From CAYWFP01 sp964457365 (GTDB lineage: Bacteria; Planctomycetota; SZUA-567), in contig CAYWFP010000017.1 of NCBI GenBank assembly GCA_964457365.1, positions 1 through 51,218 of the forward strand: a stretch of DNA of 51,218 bases, written 5' to 3'. Below are positions 8,903-16,163 of this stretch, in pieces. How positions within the stretch are numbered: the stretch's first letter is position 1; every line of letters starts with the position of its first letter. A program made the position numbers and the translations under genes. The notes beneath the pieces are model-generated. The model was not told the origin of the DNA. It worked only from the letters and a program-made list of their open reading frames with translations, and did no database searches.

Positions 8903-9581
8903 ATGATACGGCTGCTGGGCGTTCTATTTGGGGCGGTCCTGTTGGCGTTACCCGCGCGCGCGGCACAGGATTGCGGACTTGACGAGGATTTGATTCGCAA
9001 GAGCCGGGAAGTGCACGAGTTGTTTCGGGAAATATCCATGCTCAATCTGATCAACGCGTTGAATCTGACGCCGGAGCAGATGGAGGCGCTGCTGCCGCGT
9101 CGCGCGCCAGACGTACCAGAACCTCTGCGGCTACGTCTATGCCGAAATCGGCCTGTTGGGCGGGTTGTTCATGGCCGGGCTGGCACTGGGCGCGACATGG
9201 ACGGATCGCTTCCACGAGAATCCAAGTCGGCGCCTGCTGACGCTTCTTCTCGATCTGTCGCTGCTGGCGTTTATGACGCCGTGGCTGCTCGCGCTGGCGT
9301 CGAATGGGATCTCGCTCTGGCCGGGGCGGCGGCTGGTCGCGGGGCTGATCTTCCTCGCCGGAGTCGGCGACGGCGCGTCATTTCCGCTTCTGCCTCTCCT
9401 GCATCCGACCTGGCGTAACGCCGGCGGTTGGCTCTATGCGGCCGATCTTCTCGGCGCCTGTCTGGCGGGCTTCCTTACCAGCTCGGCGTTGCTGCCCGCA
9501 ACCGGCCTGAATGCCACGATGCTGGCCGCGGGCATGATTGTGCTTGCGGCGCTGGCGCTGCTTCCCCGCCGAATCACCTGA
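8903..9581 (+). pseudogene. Chimeric remnant: secreted-protein N-terminus joined to C-terminal half of a multi-pass membrane protein
   Basis: Frame 8903 starts well: AGGAGG, ATG, then a 20-residue signal peptide ending in LPARAAQ and a helical stretch with LTPEQMEALLPR. After about 9100 this frame turns Arg-rich and non-protein-like and stops at 9418. From about 9100 the next frame instead encodes TYQNLCGYVYAEIGLLGG and then four or more hydrophobic helices to 9581, with LFMAGLALG near its start. That pattern resembles the middle and C-terminal membrane region of fused spermidine-synthase-like proteins. The simplest reading is a deletion or rearrangement near 9100 that joined two unrelated genes out of frame. 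A separate small membrane protein using the TTG at 9156 is possible. It overlaps the end of the opposite-strand methyltransferase by 8 bases. Confidence 0.55.
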
Positions 9582-10455
9582 GCGCGTCGCGAAAAGCCGC
9601 AATATGCTCGGGGCTCGTGCCGCAGCACCCGCCGATGACGGTGGCGCCGGCCGCCATAAGCGCGGGGATCTTGTCCGCCATCTGCGCCGGCGTCTCCTTG
9701 AAGACCGTCTGCCCGTTTTCGACCACCGGCATCCCGGCATTGGGCATGGCCATCAGCGGCGCCTCCGGCGCGGCCGCGCGCAAAGCTTTGATCACCTCGA
9801 GCATGTGATCGGGGCCGACGCCGCAGTTGGAGCCCAGCACGTCTGCACCGGCGGCGAGCATCTCCTCCGCGAAGCGATCCGGGCGCACGCCCATCATGGT
9901 GGCGTAGCCGCCACCGGGTTGCGGATCGAAGGTGAAGCTGGCGATGACGGCCATGCCGGTATGCTCCTTGGCAGCCTTGACCGCGAGCACCGCCTCCTCC
10001 ACCGCAGTCATGGTCTCGACGATGACCACGTCGGCACCGCCGGCCTCGAGCGCGACGACCTGTTCGCGAAAAGCTTCGTACATCTCCGGCTCGGTCTCCT
10101 CCCCGAGCGGCTCCAGAAACTCGCCGGTGGGCCCGACACTGGCCAGAACGTGTTGCGTCTCGCCGGCGACCTCACGTCCCAGCGCGGCGGCGGCCCGGTT
10201 GATCTCGGCCACACGGTCTGCGAGACCGTAGTGGTCCAGTTTGTAACGCGAGCCCCCGAACGAGTTGGTCTCGACCATGTCGCTGCCGGCCTCGCGGTAC
10301 TGTCGGTGGATGTCCTTGACGTCGTCGGGACGGTCGATGCACCAGAGTTCCGGGCAGGTTCCCGGAGCCAATCCCTTGGCCTGCAGAAACGTCCCCATCG
10401 CCCCGTCGCAGATCAGCGTCTCGCTCGCGCCCAACCGCTCCAGAAATGACTGCAT
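9574..10455 (-). CDS. Homocysteine S-methyltransferase domain protein (MetH Hcy module)
   Basis: 293 residues forming a single Hcy-binding (betT/MetH N-terminal type) barrel. The DGAMGT near the N-terminus, ETNSFGGSRYKL, SVGPTGEFLEPLGE and the zinc ligands C211 (SNCGVG) and C277/C278 (GGCCGT) are all visible. The zinc activates a thiol, normally homocysteine, for methyl transfer from a methylcorrinoid or another donor. It lacks the pterin, corrinoid and activation modules of full MetH, which occur separately in the 35.6-48.1 kb cluster. AAGGAG on the minus strand just before the ATG at 10455 supports this start; the longer open frame upstream lacks family character. It could instead use S-methylmethionine or betaine, but its context favours a corrinoid donor. 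Confidence 0.88.
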   Translation of the reverse strand: MQSFLERLGASETLICDGAMGTFLQAKGLAPGTCPELWCIDRPDDVKDIHRQYREAGSDMVETNSFGGSRYKLDHYGLADRVAEINRAAAALGREVAGETQHVLASVGPTGEFLEPLGEETEPEMYEAFREQVVALEAGGADVVIVETMTAVEEAVLAVKAAKEHTGMAVIASFTFDPQPGGGYATMMGVRPDRFAEEMLAAGADVLGSNCGVGPDHMLEVIKALRAAAPEAPLMAMPNAGMPVVENGQTVFKETPAQMADKIPALMAAGATVIGGCCGTSPEHIAAFRDALR

Positions 10456-10643
10456 ACGTCGACTCCTTCCGGCCGCCTGTTCTCGCGTAAAGCTCCTACC
10501 TTGCAGCAAATCCCGCGAGCGCGCAACGGAAAAGTTCTTGTCCGACCGGACGTTCTCGCACCGCGCGGAAATGCCGAAAACCAGATGCAATGCCCAGCCG
10601 GATATGGTATGCTTGCGCTGTTCCGTTGCGGAGGGACTCCGGC

Positions 10644-11345
10644 GTGACCGAGGACACCACATACATTCCCGAGGACAAGAAAGCCGAATCGGCGGCGTAT
10701 CTGCGCATCTTCGGACCGCGCGAGGGCTGCCGCGAGGTGGACTTGCCCGACGATCGCACCGTCATCGGCCGCGGCGAGGAATCCACCATCCGCCTCAACG
10801 ACCCGGGCGTCTCGCGACGGCACGCGGTCATCTTCACCGAAGGGGCCGACCATTATCTCGAAGACTGCGGTTCGCGCTCGGGGACGATCGTCAACGGCCG
10901 ACATATACGCCGCTTACCGCTGCGTCACGGCGACACCATTCTCATCGCCCAATTCGTATTGCAGTACCGGACCGACGAGCGCTCCGAGGAAGAGAAGCAG
11001 ATCTCGCGAACATTCCGCGGCCATTTCAGCCATCTGCCATCGAGTATCCGCGTGCGCTATCGGCTCGTCCATCATTCACCGCACCGCGCCTTTCAGAAAG
11101 GCGACACCCTCCCGGTCGGCGAGGGCGGAATCCTGCTGAACATGCAGGCGCCGCCGCCACCGAACATCTGCATCCAGATCGAGTTGACCTGGCCGGACGA
11201 GACGCAGCGAATGTTTATGGGCGAACCGCTGGGAGCCATGCCCAACCGCGAACGCGTCATCTGCCTCAAACTCCACCGCATGAGCGACGACAAGTTCCAA
11301 CGCATCGTCGAGCGCGCGCAACTGAGCAACTGGATCAGCGAATAG
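10644..11345 (+). CDS. FHA-domain protein with PilZ-like C-terminal region
   Basis: 233 residues. An N-terminal FHA domain (about 15-105) has the phosphothreonine-binding signature IGRGEESTIRL, SRRHA and GSRSGTIVNG. After an acidic linker comes a roughly 110-residue domain beginning SSIRVRYRLVHHS and containing VGEGGILLNM, which looks like a divergent PilZ fold, but I am not certain. It lacks a clear RxxxR/DxSxxG c-di-GMP signature. The GTG start at 10644 follows GGAGGG at 10630-10635; an earlier in-frame ATG has no such site. It heads a same-strand run of five genes and may be an adaptor reading Ser/Thr phosphorylation. Confidence 0.82.
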   Translation: MTEDTTYIPEDKKAESAAYLRIFGPREGCREVDLPDDRTVIGRGEESTIRLNDPGVSRRHAVIFTEGADHYLEDCGSRSGTIVNGRHIRRLPLRHGDTILIAQFVLQYRTDERSEEEKQISRTFRGHFSHLPSSIRVRYRLVHHSPHRAFQKGDTLPVGEGGILLNMQAPPPPNICIQIELTWPDETQRMFMGEPLGAMPNRERVICLKLHRMSDDKFQRIVERAQLSNWISE

Positions 11346-11445
11346 CCTCGCGCCCCGGCGGTTGCATTCCCCCCACCCCTCCCGTACGATAAGGCTGTCT
11401 GCGCGACGCCCCGCGCGTGTCGCGACCGTAACCGAAGGACGTCGT

Positions 11446-12231
11446 ATGGCGATCAAGCTCAATCACGACACACTGCCGCGCTCACCCTATGTGGCTTACC
11501 TGCAGGAGAGCCGCAAGCCGGTCGTCTGTCTGGCCTTCACCCTCCCCTTCTTCCTGCTCTATCACGTCGGCGTCTGGGCCTTCTCGCGCAGCAGCGACCG
11601 CATCCTGAAGAACGGCGCCGACGTCATCCTCGACAAGGCATTCAACTTCATCGGCGTCGGCACGCCTCTGATCAGCCTGATCTTCGTGATCATGGTCTTT
11701 CTATTGCTGCAGCAGGCCCAGGGTAGTTCGTGGAAGGTCCGCCCGCGGATCATCTTCATGATGCTGATCGAGAGCGTGATCGTAGCGCTGCCGCCGTTCG
11801 TCCTGGGCAAGGTGCTGCACTACCTGCTGCAACCATCGGTCGCGACGCCGCCGGCGATGATGATGTCCACCACCCAGAACGGCATCACCAACTGGGCGCA
11901 ACAGATCATCCTCTCGATGGGCGCGGGCGTCTACGAGGAATTTCTCTTCCGCATGCTGCTGATGGGTGCGCTCTTCTGGGTGGGCAAGAACGTTCTGGGG
12001 ATAAAAGGAAGCGCTCTCTATGCCGGGGCAATGCTGATCCAGGCGCTGCTCTTCGCGGGCTTCCATCACCTGCCCGGATCGGGCGAACCGTTGCGCTTCG
12101 AACTCTTCGCCTTCCGCACCGTCGCCGGCGTCTACTTCGCCTATCTGTACCAGGAACGCGGCTTCGGCATCGCCGGCGGCAGCCATGCATGCTACGACGT
12201 CATCGCCGTCACACTCAACGCGTTACGATAG
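11446..12231 (+). CDS. CPBP-family intramembrane glutamic protease (CAAX-like)
   Basis: 261 residues with about six membrane helices. The catalytic motifs of the CPBP/ABI family are present: EExxxR at 164-168 (EEFLFR), H207 in FAGFHHL and H247 in GGSHACYD. These cleave substrates within the membrane; the bacterial substrates are mostly unknown. The start at 11446 has AAGGA about eight bases upstream, and the N-terminal extension in the longer open frame is Arg-rich and not membrane-like. It sits six bases before the YkgJ-type gene, so the two are probably in one operon. Confidence 0.9.
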   Translation: MAIKLNHDTLPRSPYVAYLQESRKPVVCLAFTLPFFLLYHVGVWAFSRSSDRILKNGADVILDKAFNFIGVGTPLISLIFVIMVFLLLQQAQGSSWKVRPRIIFMMLIESVIVALPPFVLGKVLHYLLQPSVATPPAMMMSTTQNGITNWAQQIILSMGAGVYEEFLFRMLLMGALFWVGKNVLGIKGSALYAGAMLIQALLFAGFHHLPGSGEPLRFELFAFRTVAGVYFAYLYQERGFGIAGGSHACYDVIAVTLNALR

Positions 12232-12237
12232 GATCGC

Positions 12238-13038
12238 ATGGGCGAATTGAGCGAACGTGTTGCCGAACTCGAAGCCATATATGACCGCGTACCGGCTATG
12301 GACTGCCGTCACTGCGGCACCTGTTGCGTCAGCCCGATGGTCACGCTGATCGAGTACACCTGCGTCCTCGGCGGCATGCTCGCAACGTTCGACCGCGAAG
12401 ACTGGGCCGAATGGCTCGAGACGCCTCCCGAACCGACGCGGCCGTACGACGGCAATATTCTCTGCCATCTCCGCAACGACACGGCCGCCCGCTGCCAAAT
12501 TTATCCCTACCGCCCCTTGGGCTGCCGACTCGAGGGGTTTCCGGTCATGGACGAACTATGCGCGCGCGAGGAGCCGCAATGCCCGCACTGCTCCGAGACA
12601 AATCCGTCGAATCAGCCGACGACCGAAGAGATCGACCGTTTGATCCAGGATGTCTATGCTCTCAGCGAACCGCTGCATCCGTTTTTGGAAGAACCTTATT
12701 TTCTGGACGCGTTGAACATCCCCTGTTGGTTCGCGGTCTTGCTGGATCCGCGGATCGACCAGCCTCTCTTCGTTTCGCTGCGGAAGCGCTTAGGGCGCGA
12801 ATTTGAGATTGAGTTCCTCCAACCGCTTTACCGGGATCACACCCGTTTCGCCGACAAATTACGCTGCATCGAGACATTCTTCGAACGCGCCGGCCGACAG
12901 GATACCACGGGGGCGTCTACAGCATTGCAGCGCGCCCTGTACGATTTCCCGCGGACAGGATGTTATTTCTATCATCAGGGCTCGCAGTTCCTGGAACTGA
13001 TCGGGAACCTGTCGGTACAGCAGGAAGGACGAAACTGA
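12238..13038 (+). CDS. YkgJ-family cysteine cluster protein
   Basis: 266 residues. The N-terminal half carries the metal-cluster pattern of the YkgJ/CxxCxxCC family: C23, C26, C29, C30 in CRHCGTCC, then CQIYPYRPLGCR and a CPHC. Members bind an Fe-S or zinc cluster, and their function is poorly defined. The C-terminal half is a helical region without recognisable motifs. Its TGA overlaps the ATG of pdxA (TGATG), so translation is probably coupled. Confidence 0.82.
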   Translation: MGELSERVAELEAIYDRVPAMDCRHCGTCCVSPMVTLIEYTCVLGGMLATFDREDWAEWLETPPEPTRPYDGNILCHLRNDTAARCQIYPYRPLGCRLEGFPVMDELCAREEPQCPHCSETNPSNQPTTEEIDRLIQDVYALSEPLHPFLEEPYFLDALNIPCWFAVLLDPRIDQPLFVSLRKRLGREFEIEFLQPLYRDHTRFADKLRCIETFFERAGRQDTTGASTALQRALYDFPRTGCYFYHQGSQFLELIGNLSVQQEGRN

Positions 13039-14042
13039 TGGCCAAGCCGCGGTTGGTGGTTACACTGGGCGACCCGGGGGGGATCGGTCCGGAGGTCGTG
13101 GCCAAAGCGCTGACCGCCCCGCACGTCCGGCGCGCCGCCGATATCCTCCTCCTGGGCGACATGCGGCTTTTGCACCGCGCCACCCGCAAACGCGATTCCG
13201 TCTCCGCGCTCGATCTGATCCGGGTCGACGAACCGGTCTTCGTCAAGGGCATTGCCGTCTACAACCCCGTGCCCTACCGCGGCCGCCTGCCCAAACCGGG
13301 CAAATGGACCAGAACCACCGGCCGGCTCAGCCTCGCCTGGGTGGAAGAGGGAATTCGCCTCTGTCGGGAAGGCCTTGCCGATGCGCTGGTCACCGGGCCT
13401 GTCTGCAAGGCTGCGTGGAAAGCCGCAGGCAGTCGCTATCCGGGGCACACCGAGTTGCTGGCCGCGCGCTGCCGGACCAAACGCGCGGTGATGATGCTCA
13501 CGGGCGGAGGCTTGCGCGTGGCGCTGACGACCGTCCATATCCCGCTGCGCCAGGTCGTCCGCAAATTGACCTGCGAGCGATTGGTGGAAACGGGAGCGAT
13601 TCTGGATGCGGATTTGCGCCGGCATTTCCGCCTCGACGAGCCTCGTATCGCCGTCCTGGGTTTGAATCCGCATGCCGGCGAAGAAGGCAATATCGGCACG
13701 GAAGAAGCGCGGCTTGTCGCCCCCGCGATCCAACGTCTTCGCCGGCGGAAGATCGACGCGGTCGGACCGGTCCCCGCGGATACGGCTTTTCATCAGGCGC
13801 GGCAAGGCCGGTACGACGCGGTGCTGGCCATGTACCACGACCAGGGATTGGCGCCGCTGAAGACACTCGCCTTCGACACCGGCGTCAACGTGACGCTGGG
13901 ATTGCCGATCATCCGCACCTCGGTCGACCACGGCACCGCCTTCGATCTTGTCGGCAGCGGGCGCGCCAACGAGGCTTCCTGCGTGGCGGCGTTGGAACTG
14001 GCGATCGACATGGTCCGTAGCGAGAAAGCCGCTTCACGATGA
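13038..14042 (+). CDS. pdxA: 4-hydroxythreonine-4-phosphate dehydrogenase PdxA
   Basis: 334 residues, the normal PdxA length. It catalyses NAD-dependent oxidation and decarboxylation of 4-phosphohydroxythreonine in the DXP-dependent pyridoxal phosphate pathway. Visible signatures are GDPGGIGPE at the N-terminus, GHTELLA, LNPHAGEEGNIG, PADTAFHQA, AMYHDQGLAPLK and RTSVDHGTAFD; the conserved His residues of these are the zinc-site ligands. The start is fixed by overlap with the preceding stop. The gene overlaps the next by 4 bases. PdxA homologues in catabolic roles (PdxA2) exist, but nothing nearby points to that. Confidence 0.95.
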   Translation: MAKPRLVVTLGDPGGIGPEVVAKALTAPHVRRAADILLLGDMRLLHRATRKRDSVSALDLIRVDEPVFVKGIAVYNPVPYRGRLPKPGKWTRTTGRLSLAWVEEGIRLCREGLADALVTGPVCKAAWKAAGSRYPGHTELLAARCRTKRAVMMLTGGGLRVALTTVHIPLRQVVRKLTCERLVETGAILDADLRRHFRLDEPRIAVLGLNPHAGEEGNIGTEEARLVAPAIQRLRRRKIDAVGPVPADTAFHQARQGRYDAVLAMYHDQGLAPLKTLAFDTGVNVTLGLPIIRTSVDHGTAFDLVGSGRANEASCVAALELAIDMVRSEKAASR

Positions 14043-14356
14043 GCAAGAAACGCAGACTCACCCGCGGCGAAGGCTGGTCGCTCGAAAGCGACGCGGAAAC
14101 GGCGCCGATTCCGGCACCCAGCCTTCCACCGGAAAAACAGCGGTTGCGGCTGCGCGTGGAGAAACGCACCAAAGGCAAGACGGTTACCGTGATCGACGGT
14201 TTCGAACTCGCCCCGTCGGACCTGAACAGACTCCTGAAAGAATTGAAAAACCTCTGCGCTGGCGGGGGAAAAGCCTTAAAGGGAACAATCGAATTGCAGG
14301 GGGAGCATATCGAGGCCGCGCGCGCGGCGCTCACAGAGAAAGGATTCGTCCTCTGA
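14039..14356 (+). CDS. SUI1/YciH-type translation initiation factor
   Basis: 105 residues. The C-terminal 70 form the SUI1 fold: RLRVEKRTKGKTVTVIDGF, then CAGGGKALKGTIELQGEH, the usual GGxxK turn of bacterial YciH and eukaryotic eIF1. These bind the small ribosomal subunit and affect start codon choice. The N-terminal 35 residues are basic and probably unstructured. Its ATG overlaps the pdxA stop (ATGA). It converges with the TPR lipoprotein gene over a 6-base gap, with no obvious terminator between. Confidence 0.9.
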   Translation: MSKKRRLTRGEGWSLESDAETAPIPAPSLPPEKQRLRLRVEKRTKGKTVTVIDGFELAPSDLNRLLKELKNLCAGGGKALKGTIELQGEHIEAARAALTEKGFVL

Positions 14357-14362
14357 CAAGCG

Positions 14363-15127
14363 TTATTTCTTCTGCAGCGGCATGTCGGCGCAGACCTCCC
14401 AGAGCGCCGGGTTATCGCGCTCGGTCAGGCAGAGAATGAACTGACGATACGCCGTACCGCCGCTGTCTGCAAGAGCGATCACCACGTGCGCCAGCCAGAG
14501 CGTGTCCTGCTTCTCGCTACCGGGAATGATATGACACGAGACCACAGCCGGTTCGCCCCAGCGGGGAATGCGCTCATGCCAGTGGCCGAGCGTGTCGTCG
14601 GGCGACCGGCCACGGCGGCTCTCGGCGTGGATGAAACGCGGGTGCAGACGCTCGATAAAGGTTCGGCGGTCCCGCGCCTCCGTCGCCCAGCGCAGGTCTT
14701 CGACCGCGTCCCCCGGATGCTCCACCGTGCCGGCCCGGATCTGATCGAGCAGATTGAGATAATCGCGCACGGCCTTCGCCTCGGCATCCTTGACCGGGAC
14801 GAGGTCCAAGAAGCGCCGGTAATACCCTATCGCGAGGTCGGGTTTCAAATACCGGCGATCCAGGATGCGCGCCAACTGCAGGTTGGCCTTGGGATGATAC
14901 GGATTCTGGCCCAACGCGTACACGAGTCGTTCGCGCGCGGTCTCGATGTCGTTGTCATGCAACGCCGCCAGGGCGTCACGATAAGCGTTGTCCGCGGCCT
15001 GCTTCCAGTTGAGGTCGACATCGCATCCGCATACGCCCAGAAGCAACCCGATAACGAGCACAATCCGGCGTCCCGGATGGCGGTATGCCACCCGACTGCC
15101 TCGCCCTTCACCGGAACGCGCGTGCAC
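14363..15127 (-). CDS. Predicted lipoprotein with TPR-like helices
   Basis: 254 residues. A basic N-terminus leads to a hydrophobic segment ending in LLLGVCGC, a plausible lipobox with Cys as the modified residue. Residues about 45-125 form helix-turn-helix repeats of TPR character (AYRDALAALHDND, NPYHPKANLQLARIL, PDLAIGYYRRFLDL). The C-terminal 100 residues resemble a small NTF2-like or DUF4440-type fold, which I cannot name firmly. The GTG at 15127 directly abuts the stop of the dksA-like gene and is preceded by GGAGAGGA, so translation is coupled to it. No specific function is recognisable. Confidence 0.75.
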   Translation of the reverse strand: MHARSGEGRGSRVAYRHPGRRIVLVIGLLLGVCGCDVDLNWKQAADNAYRDALAALHDNDIETARERLVYALGQNPYHPKANLQLARILDRRYLKPDLAIGYYRRFLDLVPVKDAEAKAVRDYLNLLDQIRAGTVEHPGDAVEDLRWATEARDRRTFIERLHPRFIHAESRRGRSPDDTLGHWHERIPRWGEPAVVSCHIIPGSEKQDTLWLAHVVIALADSGGTAYRQFILCLTERDNPALWEVCADMPLQKK

Positions 15128-16075
15128 TTATTCCTCTCCGACCTCGTTATCCCCGATATAGACCCAGTTGCCGGCAGACTCGCGGCGCAGGGTTCGTTCC
15201 TTGCGGTTGCGGCAGGCGACACATTCGGTGGCATAGGGCACGAACTTCAGCCGCTTGGGCGAGAGGGGCACCCCGCACGCCTCGCAGAGGCCGTAGGTGC
15301 TGTCGTTGATCTTCTCCAGCGCGTGTTCGATGGCCTCGAGCTCCTCGCTGCAGGTCGCGGCGATCTCGAAGGAGACGTCGTCCTCGGATGAATCCGCGGC
15401 CTGATCGACCTCGTCGGCCGACATCTCGCCCGAACGGGTGCGCGAATCGGCCAGTTCCTTGCGGATCCCCAACAACAGCTCTTCGCGCTTGTCCCGCAAC
15501 TGCTGTTCAATATCGCGCAACTCCTTCTTCGTCAGCTTGCGGTGGCGGATCGTGCCGTCCACATCGGCGACAGGTGCGAGGTTGTTGTCGTCGCCGGTAA
15601 TGAGCACGCCGGGCGCCAGGGACAACGCCGGCTTGCGCGGTGCGATGGTCGGCGGCACCGCCTCCCTTTTCTTGCCCGCCTTCTGGGCGCTTTTCTTGCG
15701 GGACTTGGACGTTTTTGTGGAATCGGACTTGGCGGCCTCCTTCCTCGTCTCCTTGGCCGCGGGTTTGGCATTCTTGGATGTGGCTGCTTTTTTCACCGTC
15801 TTGGTTGTCTTCTTCGTCGCCTTTTTCCCCGTCTTCTTGGCAGCGCTTTTACCGGCACTCTTCTTGGTTGCCTTCTTCACGTCAGCCTTCTTCTTGGTTG
15901 TAGTCTTTTTCGCGGTCGTTTTCTTGCTCTTCTTGGCGGCGCTTTTGGTCGTTTTCTTCGCTTGTTTGGAAGCCTTTTTCGTCGCCTTCGCGGTCTTCTT
16001 CTTGGTCGCTTTCTTGGCGGCGGTTTTCGAGCTCTTTTTCTTGGCCGTTTTCTTGGCGGTCTTCTTCTTGGCCAT
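15128..16075 (-). CDS. Histone H1-like Lys/Ala-rich tail fused to a DksA/TraR zinc-finger domain
   Basis: 315 residues. Residues 2-137 are a low-complexity tail of Lys, Ala, Thr and Ser (repeated KKA, AKKT, TKK), like bacterial histone H1-like or AlgP proteins. Residues about 180-310 are a DksA/TraR domain: a coiled coil (LTKKELRDIEQQL onward), acidic tip, LEAIEHALEKINDSTYGLC, and a four-Cys zinc finger C264, C267, C285, C288. DksA proteins act in the secondary channel of RNA polymerase, and the basic tail should bind DNA or RNA. The start at 16075 has AAGGA seven bases upstream, and the repeat begins right after it. The long open frame extending to 16333 is an artefact of low complexity. Confidence 0.88.
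   Translation of the reverse strand: MAKKKTAKKTAKKKSSKTAAKKATKKKTAKATKKASKQAKKTTKSAAKKSKKTTAKKTTTKKKADVKKATKKSAGKSAAKKTGKKATKKTTKTVKKAATSKNAKPAAKETRKEAAKSDSTKTSKSRKKSAQKAGKKREAVPPTIAPRKPALSLAPGVLITGDDNNLAPVADVDGTIRHRKLTKKELRDIEQQLRDKREELLLGIRKELADSRTRSGEMSADEVDQAADSSEDDVSFEIAATCSEELEAIEHALEKINDSTYGLCEACGVPLSPKRLKFVPYATECVACRNRKERTLRRESAGNWVYIGDNEVGEE
15665..16072 (-). repeat. Low-complexity Lys-rich coding repeat
   Basis: This part of the dksA-like gene encodes the Lys/Ala/Thr tail. The AAG/AAA, GCC and ACG codons form imperfect short repeats. Such tracts vary in length by slippage, and they give long false open frames rich in Phe and Leu on the opposite strand. Confidence 0.8.
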
Positions 16076-16163
16076 GACGATCCTTTCGCCCAAACGCGGG
16101 CGCCCGGCCGCGCCATCGCGACCGACGCCGAATCGATACTGCCCGGTTATGAAAACAATCGCA

